A program made the translations under genes and the position numbers. From the NCBI GenBank assembly GCA_944326425.1, contig CALVDX010000001.1:62001-126000 (forward strand): DNA of 64,000 nt. Reading direction: 5' to 3'. The notes beneath the pieces are model-generated. The model did no database searches. It had not been told where the DNA came from and worked only from the letters and a program-made list of their open reading frames with translations. Source of the stretch: Candidatus Gastranaerophilales bacterium. GTDB taxonomy: Bacteria > Cyanobacteriota > Vampirovibrionia > Gastranaerophilales > Gastranaerophilaceae. Below, piece after piece: positions 1 through 7,296 of this stretch (position 1 is the first letter of the stretch; each line of letters begins with the position of its first letter).

Positions 1-676
1 AACTGGAAAATGTTAAGTAATCTTTTTTCGGTATTTCAAAAATTCCGATTTTTTTGTTGTTTAAAATCATTTCATTAAATGCTGCGCTTATGTAATAAAT
101 TCCCTGAGTGTTTACGTTTTTTTCTATAACAGCAAAAGCCGCATTAACAAAGTCTTTACCGTGTTTAAAGTAGCAGCAGCCGGTAGAGGCAATATTAGAA
201 ATCGGTCTTTTTTCGCTTGTTTGTACTACAAAACCGTTTTCATCAAGAAGTACAGAGCTGTATTTCGGATGAATAGCGTTTATGGTGACTATTCCGCCGT
301 CAAGATTTCTTGTACGGAAGTCTTTGAGGGCAGGTGCAATATCAGTTTTAATTAACTGGCTTCCGTTCAGGATTAACAGTTCATCATCATTATTTATCTC
401 GTCGATTGCAAACAGTGCCGAACATACCGCCCCTTTGGTATCTCCGGCAACTTCTATAATCTTGCTTTGCGGACAGAGGATTTTTAAAGTATCTCCCAGA
501 TAATACTTATCCTGGTCCTCTTTTCTTATTATGCTGATAATATTGTCTCCGATATTTTTAAGAGATTCTATTGTTCTTTGAATAATAGGCTTGTTTTGAA
601 TTTCAATTAAATATTTAGGGTATCCTTTTTCACTAAAATCACTGGCGGAGCCTGCCATTAAAATGATTATATTCAT
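1..676 (-). CDS. sugar nucleotidyltransferase, capsule/LPS type (partial, C-terminus outside window)
   Basis: The gene reads from ATG at 676-674 and stays open to the window edge (about 225 residues seen). The start overlaps the HAD stop as TAATG behind a GGAGGGG ribosome site, so the two are translationally coupled. The N-terminus MNIIILMAGSASDFSEKGY, then YPKYLIEIQNKP, and later GDTKGAVCSALFAID and LLILNGSQ follow the plan of nucleotidyltransferases in polysaccharide loci, which make NDP-sugars. The usual GxGxRF phosphate loop reads GSASDF, and the Asp expected in the NxDQ-like motif is Ser. It may therefore be divergent or catalytically altered. The family is fairly clear; the substrate is unknown. 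Confidence 0.7.
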   Translation of the reverse strand, partial: MNIIILMAGSASDFSEKGYPKYLIEIQNKPIIQRTIESLKNIGDNIISIIRKEDQDKYYLGDTLKILCPQSKIIEVAGDTKGAVCSALFAIDEINNDDELLILNGSQLIKTDIAPALKDFRTRNLDGGIVTINAIHPKYSSVLLDENGFVVQTSEKRPISNIASTGCCYFKHGKDFVNAAFAVIEKNVNTQGIYYISAAFNEMILNNKKIGIFEIPKKDYLTFSS

Positions 677-1374
677 TATCTTACCCCTCCTGTACTAATT
701 CCTGCGGGAATTTTTATATCTTGCGGGGGATTATTTACGCTAAGCCCGCTTTCTTCTATTTCTTTAATTCTGTTTTTAATATTTTGATAAGTAACATCAT
801 TTACTGTTTCAACTTTTAAAAGGTGAGCGCCGCTCGCAAGAGCTGCTTTTACACCGTTAGGATTATCTTCAACAACGAGGCACTCCTCAGGGCGCAGCCC
901 GAATCTTTTTATTGCTGTTTGATAAATTTCGGGATCCGGTTTTGATTTTGTAACGTCCTGGTTAGAGAGTGTGAAATCCAGATATTTTTGTAAATCAGCT
1001 TTTTCCATCATCATGTCGATAGTTACTCTTACGGAGTTAGAAGCAAGAGCAAGTCCGTATCCTTCATTTTTAAGTTTGGAAAGTGCGTATTGATGGCAAA
1101 ACATTGGTTTACATTTCATATAAACGTGTTCCATTGTGTAAATTTGTTTCATGTGGTTTATAAATTTATGCAATCCCTGTGGCAGCCCCTTTTCAATAGA
1201 CAGCATTTCAAGTTTCTTTTTTGTCGGGAGTCCGTCAAAAGTTACAAGGTGGTCATATCTTGAAATTTTGAACCCGAATAATTCAAGAGCCTGGTTTAAT
1301 GCCTCGTAATGCCAGTCTTTTGCATCAATAAGGACACCGTCCATATCAAAAATTATTGCTTTAATCTTTGTCAT
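676..1374 (-). CDS. HAD-superfamily phosphatase (beta-phosphoglucomutase-like)
   Basis: This 232-residue protein has the HAD motif I FDMDGVLIDA, motif II region LASNS, the KPDPE loop and the motif IV acidic pair VVEDNPNG, with a helical cap between. A longer reading from 1395 is possible, but AAGGAG sits 7 nt before the ATG at 1374, which I take as the start. It overlaps the upstream GDPD-like gene by 14 bp and is coupled to the nucleotidyltransferase downstream. Members dephosphorylate or isomerise small sugar phosphates in the cytoplasm. In this operon a sugar-phosphate step in surface glycan synthesis is the natural inference. Confidence 0.8.
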   Translation of the reverse strand: MTKIKAIIFDMDGVLIDAKDWHYEALNQALELFGFKISRYDHLVTFDGLPTKKKLEMLSIEKGLPQGLHKFINHMKQIYTMEHVYMKCKPMFCHQYALSKLKNEGYGLALASNSVRVTIDMMMEKADLQKYLDFTLSNQDVTKSKPDPEIYQTAIKRFGLRPEECLVVEDNPNGVKAALASGAHLLKVETVNDVTYQNIKNRIKEIEESGLSVNNPPQDIKIPAGISTGGVR

Positions 1375-1990
1375 TAAAAAACTCCTTTGCTTCATTAGGA
1401 TAATCTGTACAGACCATTATTCCGGGGACATTTTTATATCTGCCCCAAATCTTTTTGTATTCCCGTTTATGTAAGTCCGGTGAAACAATGCAGACTTGTT
1501 TGTTTTTGTTGAGAATTTCAGTAATTTTTTCTTCACCGAACCAGTCAGAATTGAAAGAATCCAGCCAAACTCCTTTTGCTCTTTCAAACAGTACAGGATT
1601 AGGTACAATGTCACTAATGCCGGTAAATACATTCAGCCCGAGCTTGTGCTGATAAACCATTTCCGGAATACTCATGTCAAACGTGAAATAGTTTGTATGA
1701 TTGTATTTTTCAAGCAGCCTTTTTATTTCATCTGCAAGTCCGTCGGCTTTAATATTTAGTGCAATCGGCAGGTTTCTTCCATTGAGCAGCTTAAGAAGTT
1801 CTTCAAAAGTCATTTCCCCGCCCTCCGGCATATTATGGGAAATAACTATTTCGCCTGTTACATCTCTTAAGTCTGTTTCTATGCCGAATCCGTTGTCAAA
1901 AGCCCGCTCAAAAGCGCGCTTTGAATTCTTTTCCTCTTCCTTTATCCACCATCCTCTATGTGCCAGGATTGTTATTAAGTCGTTTCCCAT
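1361..1990 (-). CDS. GDPD/PI-PLC-like phosphodiesterase family protein
   Basis: This 209-residue TIM-barrel-type protein opens with LAHRGWW, then IETDLRD and VISHN. These correspond to the HRG, ExD and HxN motifs that hold the metal and catalytic histidines in glycerophosphodiester phosphodiesterases. It is shorter than typical GDPD enzymes (about 240-300 residues) and has no signal peptide, so it is probably cytoplasmic. It begins 3 nt after the stop of the recombinase-like gene, in one transcript with HAD and nucleotidyltransferase genes. Such small GDPD-like proteins occur in capsule loci; the substrate here is unknown. Confidence 0.7.
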   Translation of the reverse strand: MGNDLITILAHRGWWIKEEEKNSKRAFERAFDNGFGIETDLRDVTGEIVISHNMPEGGEMTFEELLKLLNGRNLPIALNIKADGLADEIKRLLEKYNHTNYFTFDMSIPEMVYQHKLGLNVFTGISDIVPNPVLFERAKGVWLDSFNSDWFGEEKITEILNKNKQVCIVSPDLHKREYKKIWGRYKNVPGIMVCTDYPNEAKEFFNDKD

Positions 1991-1992
1991 CT

Positions 1993-2523
1993 CTATAATA
2001 CTACCCCTTCTCTGCAGCGTAAATTCATGTTTTCCTGAACACCGATAAATTTTAAAGTTAAGTTAACTGTCGTCTGGTTAAATAACCATTGAAGATAAGA
2101 TAAATCTTTGTATTTCTGGTAATGGTGGTAAGCAAAAGTTTTCCGCCAGGATGCAACTGATATACAGTCCGGAAGTCCCAATTCTTTACAGATGTTTTTA
2201 AAAGTATTAAGTACACTCCAACGGTCTAGTTTTCCGCCGTTTTTTGATTGAAATAAAAGCTCGTTATTTTTTTTGTCTGCTGTAAATTGTAAAATTAATG
2301 TTTTAAGTTCATCATTGAGCGGCACGGATTTGTTTTTATCCAGAAGCAGGTATTCTTTATTTTTAACATCTCCGACTTTTAGATTGAGCAAATCATTAAG
2401 TGCCATCCCTGTATTTATGGCTAATGTAAACAGCAATAAATCTCTAATTAGCCCTTTTCTATTATATAAATCTTTTATTACATTTATATTTTGAATATCT
2501 GATATCGGAACGCTAGTCGTCAT
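1993..2523 (-). CDS. catalytically dead tyrosine-recombinase paralogue, first gene of glycan operon
   Basis: This 176-residue protein aligns end to end with the intact recombinase at 2783-3322 (shared RKTF-YHHY-KYKD block). It has lost the active site: Arg I is Ala41 (GMALND against GLRISD), the His of HxxR is Ala124 (only Arg127 remains), the second His is Gln150 (FNQTT against FNHST), and the nucleophilic Tyr is Phe159 (LKFIG against LRYIG). The frame is intact over 530 bp with a GAGG-type ribosome site. Retention therefore suggests a selected non-catalytic role such as DNA binding, recombination directionality or transcription control. It leads the operon and starts 46 bp from the left inverted repeat. 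Confidence 0.85.
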   Translation of the reverse strand: MTTSVPISDIQNINVIKDLYNRKGLIRDLLLFTLAINTGMALNDLLNLKVGDVKNKEYLLLDKNKSVPLNDELKTLILQFTADKKNNELLFQSKNGGKLDRWSVLNTFKNICKELGLPDCISVASWRKTFAYHHYQKYKDLSYLQWLFNQTTVNLTLKFIGVQENMNLRCREGVVL

Positions 2524-2568
2524 TACACGCCTCTAAAAATACCTGATTTTATCATTACTCGCAAAATG

Positions 2569-2598
2569 TTCAATACATTTTTAGTATTTTGTATTGAA
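2569..2598. repeat. left inverted repeat / recombinase crossover site (IRL)
   Basis: This 30-bp sequence is repeated perfectly in inverted orientation at 2747-2776. It is built as arm TTCAATACATT, 8-bp asymmetric core TTTAGTAT, and arm TTTGTATTGAA. The two arms are reverse complements at 10 of 11 positions. An 11-8-11 layout is the classic shape of a tyrosine-recombinase core site (compare lox and FRT). It lies 46 bp upstream of the recombinase-like first gene of the operon. Confidence 0.85.
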
Positions 2599-2746
2599 TA
2601 TTATCTTTTCTTAAGGTTAGCACGAACATATTATTATGAAAAGCTTTTTTAAGTATTGTTAAATATGTAATTATAAAAATTTTATATATTGGATTTTATT
2701 TGTTAATTTGAAGCTAATAAGCAAGTCTTGCCCGTACATTTACCCC
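2599..2746. other. putative invertible segment (148 bp promoter switch)
   Basis: This AT-rich, non-coding segment is bounded by the perfect 30-bp inverted repeats, with an intact tyrosine recombinase on one side and a minus-strand operon on the other. In the orientation shown it carries candidate minus-strand promoters pointing at the operon. Inversion would turn them toward the 3' end of the recombinase gene, antisense to it. This is the layout of phase-variable promoter switches; inversion itself is inferred, not observed. Confidence 0.75.
2633..2662 (-). promoter_or_regulatory. candidate promoter inside invertible segment
   Basis: On the minus strand TTAACA (2662-2657) is followed after 18 bp by CATAAT (2638-2633), each one mismatch from the sigma70 consensus. 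It points at the recombinase-like gene and glycan operon. A second candidate (TTAACA, 16 bp, TAAAAT) lies farther upstream in the same segment. The DNA is very AT-rich, so chance matches are likely and the exact promoter is uncertain. Confidence 0.4.
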
Positions 2747-2776
2747 TTCAATACAAAATACTAAAAATGTATTGAA
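2747..2776. repeat. right inverted repeat / recombinase crossover site (IRR)
   Basis: This is the exact reverse complement of 2569-2598, with arms and 8-bp core in opposite orientation. Recombination between the two would therefore invert, not delete, the DNA between them. It begins 6 bp beyond the stop codon of the active recombinase gene, so enzyme and site are tightly linked. Confidence 0.85.
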
Positions 2777-2782
2777 TTTGAA

Positions 2783-3322
2783 TTACAAAATAAAATTAGT
2801 GTAACATTTATCAATCATGTCTTGTTCTATTCCGATGTATCTTAGAGTAACTTCAGGTGTAGAATGATTAAATAATTTTTGAAGCATTGCTACGTCTTTA
2901 TATTTTTTATAGTGGTGGTAACCAAAAGTTTTTCGCATTGTATGTGTGCCGAATTTATCATCAAGTCCTGCTTCTTTGCAGGCCTCTTTTACGATGTAAT
3001 ATGCGGCGACTCTATCCAGTCTGTTATGGAATTTTGTCATAAATAATGGGGCGTCGGATTCTTTATCTTTTGTATAATCATCCAGCATGGGTCTCAGCTT
3101 TGAATTAATTATGAGCTTTTTAAATTTTCTGGTTTTCTTTTCTGTAATTTCAATATAGTTTTTCTTTTGTACATCTTTTACATCGAGGGCTAAGATGTCG
3201 GAAATCCTTAATCCGCAGTTTATGCCGATTGTAAAGAACAAAAGATTTCTTGAATTTTTACTAAGAATTTTTTCAACTTTTCTAAGGTCTTTAATTTTTC
3301 TTATTGGTTCTACTGTAGACAT
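2783..3322 (-). CDS. tyrosine recombinase, catalytic domain only (putative invertase)
   Basis: This 179-residue protein has the full active site: Arg39 in GLRISD, a lysine in the EKKTRK beta-hairpin (about 62-63), His127 and Arg130 in HTMR, His153 in NHST, and nucleophile Tyr162 in LRYIG. It lacks the N-terminal SAM-like core-binding domain of XerC/D (about 300 residues), so it is a minimal enzyme. AAAGGAT precedes the ATG. Its 3' end abuts the right 30-bp inverted repeat, and I infer that it flips the 148-bp segment. The dead paralogue on the other side of the switch arose from the same ancestor. Confidence 0.9.
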   Translation of the reverse strand: MSTVEPIRKIKDLRKVEKILSKNSRNLLFFTIGINCGLRISDILALDVKDVQKKNYIEITEKKTRKFKKLIINSKLRPMLDDYTKDKESDAPLFMTKFHNRLDRVAAYYIVKEACKEAGLDDKFGTHTMRKTFGYHHYKKYKDVAMLQKLFNHSTPEVTLRYIGIEQDMIDKCYTNFIL

Positions 3323-3429
3323 TTTTTTGTATCCTTTCTTTTTATTGCGGGTACAAATATAAGTCAGGAAAATTTTTGGATTTGTCTTTTGTAGAATTTT
3401 TTGCGCGGGGCGGCATTTGTATTCTAAAA

Positions 3430-3606
3430 TTATACGGTGGCAAGTTCTTTGATATTAGTCCTGGGCAGGTTCCCAAACATTTTTTTATATTCTCTGCTGA
3501 ATTGTGTATTGCTTTCATATCCGGCTGTTGCTGCGTCATATTTACCTGATAACATAAGTCCTTTGGTGCAGATATGCCGTACAGCATATTTTTGTTCCCT
3601 GCAACG
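3430..3606 (-). pseudogene. remnant of an AraC-family regulator, C-terminal helix-turn-helix end
   Basis: A minus-strand frame from 3606 to the TAA at 3430-3432 encodes about 58 residues with the C-terminal AraC signature: YDAATAGYESNTQFSREYKK, then MFGNLPR. This is the second helix-turn-helix and the following FG..P motif. Upstream the frame is closed by TAG at 3609-3607, and traces of the rest lie in other frames, so the gene is broken by stops and probably frameshifts. The surrounding 3323-3817 holds no other convincing gene. Confidence 0.7.
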
Positions 3607-3817
3607 CTATGATACGGCTTTGTTTGTAAAAAAAACGAGAAAGACTGTAGGCTGGTTTTTCGGTACAATTCTTGCTCCTGGAATAGTAGCAGGATAATTT
3701 CAGGGGCCGGAAATATGTTTTAAGATTATGTCTCTTATTTCAGTGTATTTTGAAATCATTTTTCCAGACATATCTAAACTAAACGTGTTTGTATAGTTGA
3801 CGGTAATATTGTATTGG

Positions 3818-4555
3818 TTATGGCAAATCTTTCATTATGTCGATTGATTTATAACCGGTTTGCTTTCCCAATTTATCAAAATCCAATATTTCCGATGCAT
3901 ATTTTGTGTTTTTTGTAATTCTGTAACTTCCGTCATTATATATATTTTTGAAGGTTTGGGCTTCATAATAATAATCATAATCTATATAAGTAACTTCACC
4001 GTTTTTATACTTAATTTCTTCGTGTGTGATTTTGCCGTTAACGTTAAAATCTTTACGGCGTATTAAAATAGGATCTTTAGGGTTATTAACTTTTATAAAA
4101 TATTGGCTCAATTTTAAGCCGTTATTATCATAAACAGTTGTATGATGTAATTTCCCTTTTGAGTCAAAGCAGTCTGCGTTAATTCTCATTTCATGGCTTA
4201 CCGGATCAAATATCCGTTCAAATATTTCTGTAGAGCCGTCTTTTGTGTTTTTTACTTCAACTCTTTTTGAGAACTTCTCATTTTCTAAAAACATTTTGAG
4301 GGCTTTTTTCTGTGTACTTGCTTCAATCGGACGAGTCACCTGCATTATGTTTGCAATATTTGCTTTTACTTCTTTTACATAGCTTTGTTTTTTTAGTGAA
4401 AGTTTAGAGTTTATAAAAGCTTTTAGTTTCTGAAAAAATTTTGGTTTAATGTGCATTGGTATGATGCCTGTCATAGCAGGAGAAGTAGTTGTTTTTTCCT
4501 TTTTTACCGGAGTATAAAAAACCGGTGCCGTAGTTTGTATGTTTTGTATTCTCAT
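3818..4555 (-). CDS. orphan protein with repeated beta-strand (YD/MORN-like) C-terminal half
   Basis: I do not recognise this 245-residue protein. It starts MRIQNIQTTAPVFYTPVKK, a lead like those of other orphan proteins in the window. It then has a basic lysine-rich stretch (residues about 35-65) and a C-terminal half of repeated short units such as VYDNNGLKL, DFNVNGKIT, IKYKNGEVT and IYNDGSYR, resembling YD or MORN-variant strands. There is no clear signal peptide or membrane helix. It is a single gene, probably lineage-specific; function unknown. Confidence 0.55.
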   Translation of the reverse strand: MRIQNIQTTAPVFYTPVKKEKTTTSPAMTGIIPMHIKPKFFQKLKAFINSKLSLKKQSYVKEVKANIANIMQVTRPIEASTQKKALKMFLENEKFSKRVEVKNTKDGSTEIFERIFDPVSHEMRINADCFDSKGKLHHTTVYDNNGLKLSQYFIKVNNPKDPILIRRKDFNVNGKITHEEIKYKNGEVTYIDYDYYYEAQTFKNIYNDGSYRITKNTKYASEILDFDKLGKQTGYKSIDIMKDLP

Positions 4556-4649
4556 ATTCTCATACTCCTATCTTTTTAGGCATTTTAAAACTGAAAAATA
4601 AAAAAAATTGCTTAGATTTATTAAAATATTAATTTTTATAAGTATGTTT

Positions 4650-6185
4650 TTAGTGGGATTGTTTTGATTTACCAGCTTTGTGGAAAATTTTCCATCTAAA
4701 AGATTTGTAAGTTTTTTCCATTTCCTGCCAGTTTATTTCTACCTGATAGTTGTGTTTGTGTCTTTCGGATTCCCATTCTTTTATGTAGTCTATGCAGGCA
4801 TGATCTATAAAATGAAGTTTATCAACGCAAAGTATTATTTTTTTATCTTCAGGTAATTGCTCTAAGGTTTCAATCAGTATGGGAAGTTGTATAAAAGTGA
4901 TATTACCGTATAATTTTGCTGTGATGGTGTCCCCGTTTTCTTCGGTCTCTATGTTTATTTTAAGTACTTTGTAAGCACTTTTGATAATTGCGCATATAAA
5001 ACCAATAATAATTCCTTCAAAGAGATTTGTTAAAAGTATAGCAATTAGTGTTATCAGGTAAATAGCAAATTCGCCTTTGCTTAGTTTAAGTATATATTTT
5101 GCCGCATTTATGTCAACCAGTTTATATCCGGTGTAAACGAGTATTGCCGCGAGTGCAGATATTGGAATATAGTTTAATATCCCCGGGAAAAAACTAACAA
5201 ATAAAAGAATCCAGACTCCGTGAAGCATCGCCGAAAACCTGGTTTGCGCGTTTGCGTTAATGTTTGCGGCACTTCTTACAATAACTCCTGTTATCGGCAG
5301 CCCTCCGACAATTCCGGCAATAGAGTTTCCAACACCCTGGGCAATAATTTCTTTGTTGTAATCGGTTTTTGATTTAGGGGTCATCTTATCAATCGCGGTT
5401 GATGTTAAAAGCGTTTCTGCACTTGCAATGAAGGTTATTGTTATTGCCGCAATAATTATTTTAAAGTCAAATGAGTGTTTTAAAAGAGAGATATCAAGAA
5501 AGTTTATATTTCTCCAGAAATCATTTCCTATTTTTATATACTCAATATTAAAATTAAAAACGTTTGCAGTTAGCGCGGCTATAATTACTGCTATCAAGGC
5601 TGCCGGAATAGCCTTTAGCCTTTTAAGCGGCAGCGATTCCCAAATTATAACAACCGATATAGTTATTATCCCTATAAGGCAGGCAAGGTGGTGAACAGAG
5701 CCGTTAAGCGGCAGAACGGAATTATAGAATACACTCCACAGGTCGGATATATTACCCCAGAAAGTGTTTTGCGGTGTACTGTCTAGCATTATATGCAGTT
5801 GTGAGAGAAAAATAGAAATCCCGATGCCGGCTAACATACCTTGAATTATTGCTGGAGAAATGGCACGGAAGAATTTTCCCCACGATAGCAGACCGAAAAT
5901 TATTTGTATAATCCCGACCAGAAAAATAATCAAGAAAAGTTTATCAATTCCCATCGTGCCGATAATATCAACAACAATGAGGATTAATCCTGCGGCAGGT
6001 CCTGAAACCTGCAGGGAATTCCCAGATAAAGCGCCTACAATGATACCGCCGACGATACCGGATATAAGTCCGCAGTATACGGGGAGTCCGCAGGCAATGG
6101 AAATACCTATTGCAAGGGGGAGTGCAACAAGGAAAACAATTACGGACGCAAGCGTGTCCTTTTTTATTGAATCAATGTTTATCAT
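4650..6185 (-). CDS. SulP-family anion transporter with C-terminal STAS domain
   Basis: This 511-residue inner-membrane protein has about 11-12 hydrophobic helices, starting with SVIVFLVALPLAIGISIACG, and the SulP features VSGPAAGLILIV and NSIAGIVGGLPITGVIVRSA. A STAS-like domain follows (about 430-500, LPEDKKIILCVDKLHFID). AGGAGGAG sits before the ATG at 6185, so I reject the longer start at 6239. SulP proteins move sulfate, bicarbonate or dicarboxylates with Na+ or H+. The substrate cannot be read here; a BicA-like bicarbonate role is possible. It is monocistronic. Confidence 0.85.
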   Translation of the reverse strand: MINIDSIKKDTLASVIVFLVALPLAIGISIACGLPVYCGLISGIVGGIIVGALSGNSLQVSGPAAGLILIVVDIIGTMGIDKLFLIIFLVGIIQIIFGLLSWGKFFRAISPAIIQGMLAGIGISIFLSQLHIMLDSTPQNTFWGNISDLWSVFYNSVLPLNGSVHHLACLIGIITISVVIIWESLPLKRLKAIPAALIAVIIAALTANVFNFNIEYIKIGNDFWRNINFLDISLLKHSFDFKIIIAAITITFIASAETLLTSTAIDKMTPKSKTDYNKEIIAQGVGNSIAGIVGGLPITGVIVRSAANINANAQTRFSAMLHGVWILLFVSFFPGILNYIPISALAAILVYTGYKLVDINAAKYILKLSKGEFAIYLITLIAILLTNLFEGIIIGFICAIIKSAYKVLKINIETEENGDTITAKLYGNITFIQLPILIETLEQLPEDKKIILCVDKLHFIDHACIDYIKEWESERHKHNYQVEINWQEMEKTYKSFRWKIFHKAGKSKQSH

Positions 6186-6309
6186 TGCTCCTCCTGTGTG
6201 TGTTGAATAATCAATGTTTCGGCTATTTAAGTGTAGCATATAAACCTGAAAGCGTCAATATTTCTGATGTCCTATTTGGTTTGTAAACAGTGTAATTCTT
6301 TTTATTTTA

Positions 6310-6318
6310 TGCTATTGT
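6310..6318 (+). promoter_or_regulatory. candidate extended -10, leaderless start of NUDIX gene
   Basis: TGC followed by TATTGT ends 6 nt before the ATG at 6325, and no Shine-Dalgarno is visible. The mRNA may begin at or next to the start codon. The hexamer matches the consensus at only 4 of 6 positions. Confidence 0.35.
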
Positions 6319-6324
6319 GCAAGT

Positions 6325-6855
6325 ATGTTATTTAAATATTGTCCTATTTGCGGAAATAAATTAATTGATAAACAGGCTGGCGATGACGGATTAATTCCTT
6401 TTTGCGAACAATGTAATCGTTTTTGGTTTAATTTGTTTCCAGTTTGTGTAATAGCACTGGTTGCGAATACGCGTAATGAGGTATTACTGTTAAAACAGTC
6501 ATATTTATCAACTGAATACTCTACTTTTGTTGCCGGCTATATGCAGGAGGGTGAAAGTGCAGAAAATTCAATAAAAAGAGAAATAAAAGAAGAAGTCGGT
6601 TTAGAGATTTCTGCTTTGCATTACGTTACGACCCGCTGGTTTCATTTAAAACAAATATTGATGATTGGTTTTATTGCAAAAACATGTAATGATAATCTTG
6701 TGTTATCGCAGGAAGTAGATTCGGCAGAGTGGGTTCCGCTTGAAAAGGTTCCTGAAAAAATTTATCCTGATTATCCTGATAACGTTGCGTACGCCTTGTA
6801 TAGAGAGTATTTGAAAAGTTATAATACAGAAAATGAAGTGGTGATAGCAAATTAA
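6325..6855 (+). CDS. NUDIX hydrolase with N-terminal zinc ribbon (NudC-like)
   Basis: This 176-residue protein has a CPICG...CEQC four-cysteine zinc ribbon (residues 6-30) and then a NUDIX fold. Its box, GYMQEGESAENSIKREIKEE plus VGL, matches Gx5Ex7REUxEExGU. The order zinc ribbon then NUDIX, and the Gln after the box (SQEVDSAEW), resemble NudC NAD(H) pyrophosphatase/decapping enzymes, though the N-terminal NudC domain is absent. It hydrolyses a nucleoside diphosphate-linked compound in the cytosol; the exact substrate is open. It stands alone on the plus strand. Confidence 0.75.
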   Translation: MLFKYCPICGNKLIDKQAGDDGLIPFCEQCNRFWFNLFPVCVIALVANTRNEVLLLKQSYLSTEYSTFVAGYMQEGESAENSIKREIKEEVGLEISALHYVTTRWFHLKQILMIGFIAKTCNDNLVLSQEVDSAEWVPLEKVPEKIYPDYPDNVAYALYREYLKSYNTENEVVIAN

Positions 6856-6936
6856 GGGAAATATTTACTTGTAAAAATAATAGGCTTTGTTATTTGCACA
6901 AGCCGGGAAATAGTCGGGAAAAACTCTTTTCCCCTC

Positions 6937-6960
6937 AAAAAAGGGCTTATTCCTAAGCCC
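6937..6960 (-). terminator. rho-independent terminator (minus)
   Basis: On the minus strand a 7-bp stem GGGCTTA/TAAGCCC with a GGAA loop is followed by six T. It lies just beyond the duplicated tRNA-Arg 3' end at 6976-6994, copying the tRNA-then-terminator arrangement at 7184-7296. Confidence 0.75.
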
Positions 6961-6975
6961 CTTCTATATTTCTTT

Positions 6976-6994
6976 AAACCGCGCTTGGAGGGAT
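6976..6994. repeat. 19-bp direct repeat of tRNA-Arg 3' end (copy 1)
   Basis: AAACCGCGCTTGGAGGGAT here is identical to 7219-7237, which is the acceptor/T-arm 3' end of the tRNA-Arg gene plus flanking bases. The copies are 243 bp apart in direct orientation. A tRNA 3'-end repeat is typical of an integrase attachment site or of a repeat element inserted next to a tRNA. Confidence 0.8.
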
Positions 6995-7183
6995 GCTCTT
7001 GCTCGGCGGCGATAAACGAGTCTGTGGGCAAAGTCTCCCGCTTTGCCCTCCGCTCTCTCTTGCCCGCTTTGCGTTAAACGGGTTCGCATACGCTTTTACC
7101 CTCTGCAAAGTGGGCGTTCTGCCGCCTCGCGCTCGAACTTTTGCAGGCTGCCGCCTGCTGGGTTCTCATCCCTGTTTCCAGAT
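6995..7183. other. GC-rich structured island between tRNA-end repeats
   Basis: This stretch of about 190 bp is clearly richer in GC than its surroundings. It carries perfect hairpins such as GGGCAAAG/CTTTGCCC (7026-7048) and GCAGGC/GCCTGC (7143-7158), plus weaker ones. Open frames across it are antisense to the tRNA and look spurious. It could be a structured RNA, a REP-like repeat or a relic between attachment sites; I cannot assign it. Confidence 0.5.
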
Positions 7184-7214
7184 AAAAAAAAGAGATAACA
7201 AAGTTATCTCTTTT
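7184..7214 (-). terminator. terminator of tRNA-Arg
   Basis: A perfect 12-bp stem (7188-7199 with 7203-7214, AAA loop) is followed on the minus strand by a T run. It lies 9 bp after the tRNA 3' end. Confidence 0.85.
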
Positions 7215-7222
7215 CTAAAAAC

Positions 7223-7296
<74 letters not shown>

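Noticed and set aside
2569-2776. Reading the 30-bp inverted repeats as a terminator or as insertion-sequence ends
   Set aside because: The repeats are 148 bp apart, lack T runs, enclose no transposase frame, and each is internally symmetric like a recombinase core site.
3342-3697. Open frames of 86-108 codons on both strands around the AraC remnant
   Set aside because: The recognisable helix-turn-helix reading lies in a different minus-strand frame; these frames are shadows of a decayed gene.
4650-6185. Naming the SulP transporter BicA
   Set aside because: The family resemblance does not tell bicarbonate from sulfate or dicarboxylate transport.
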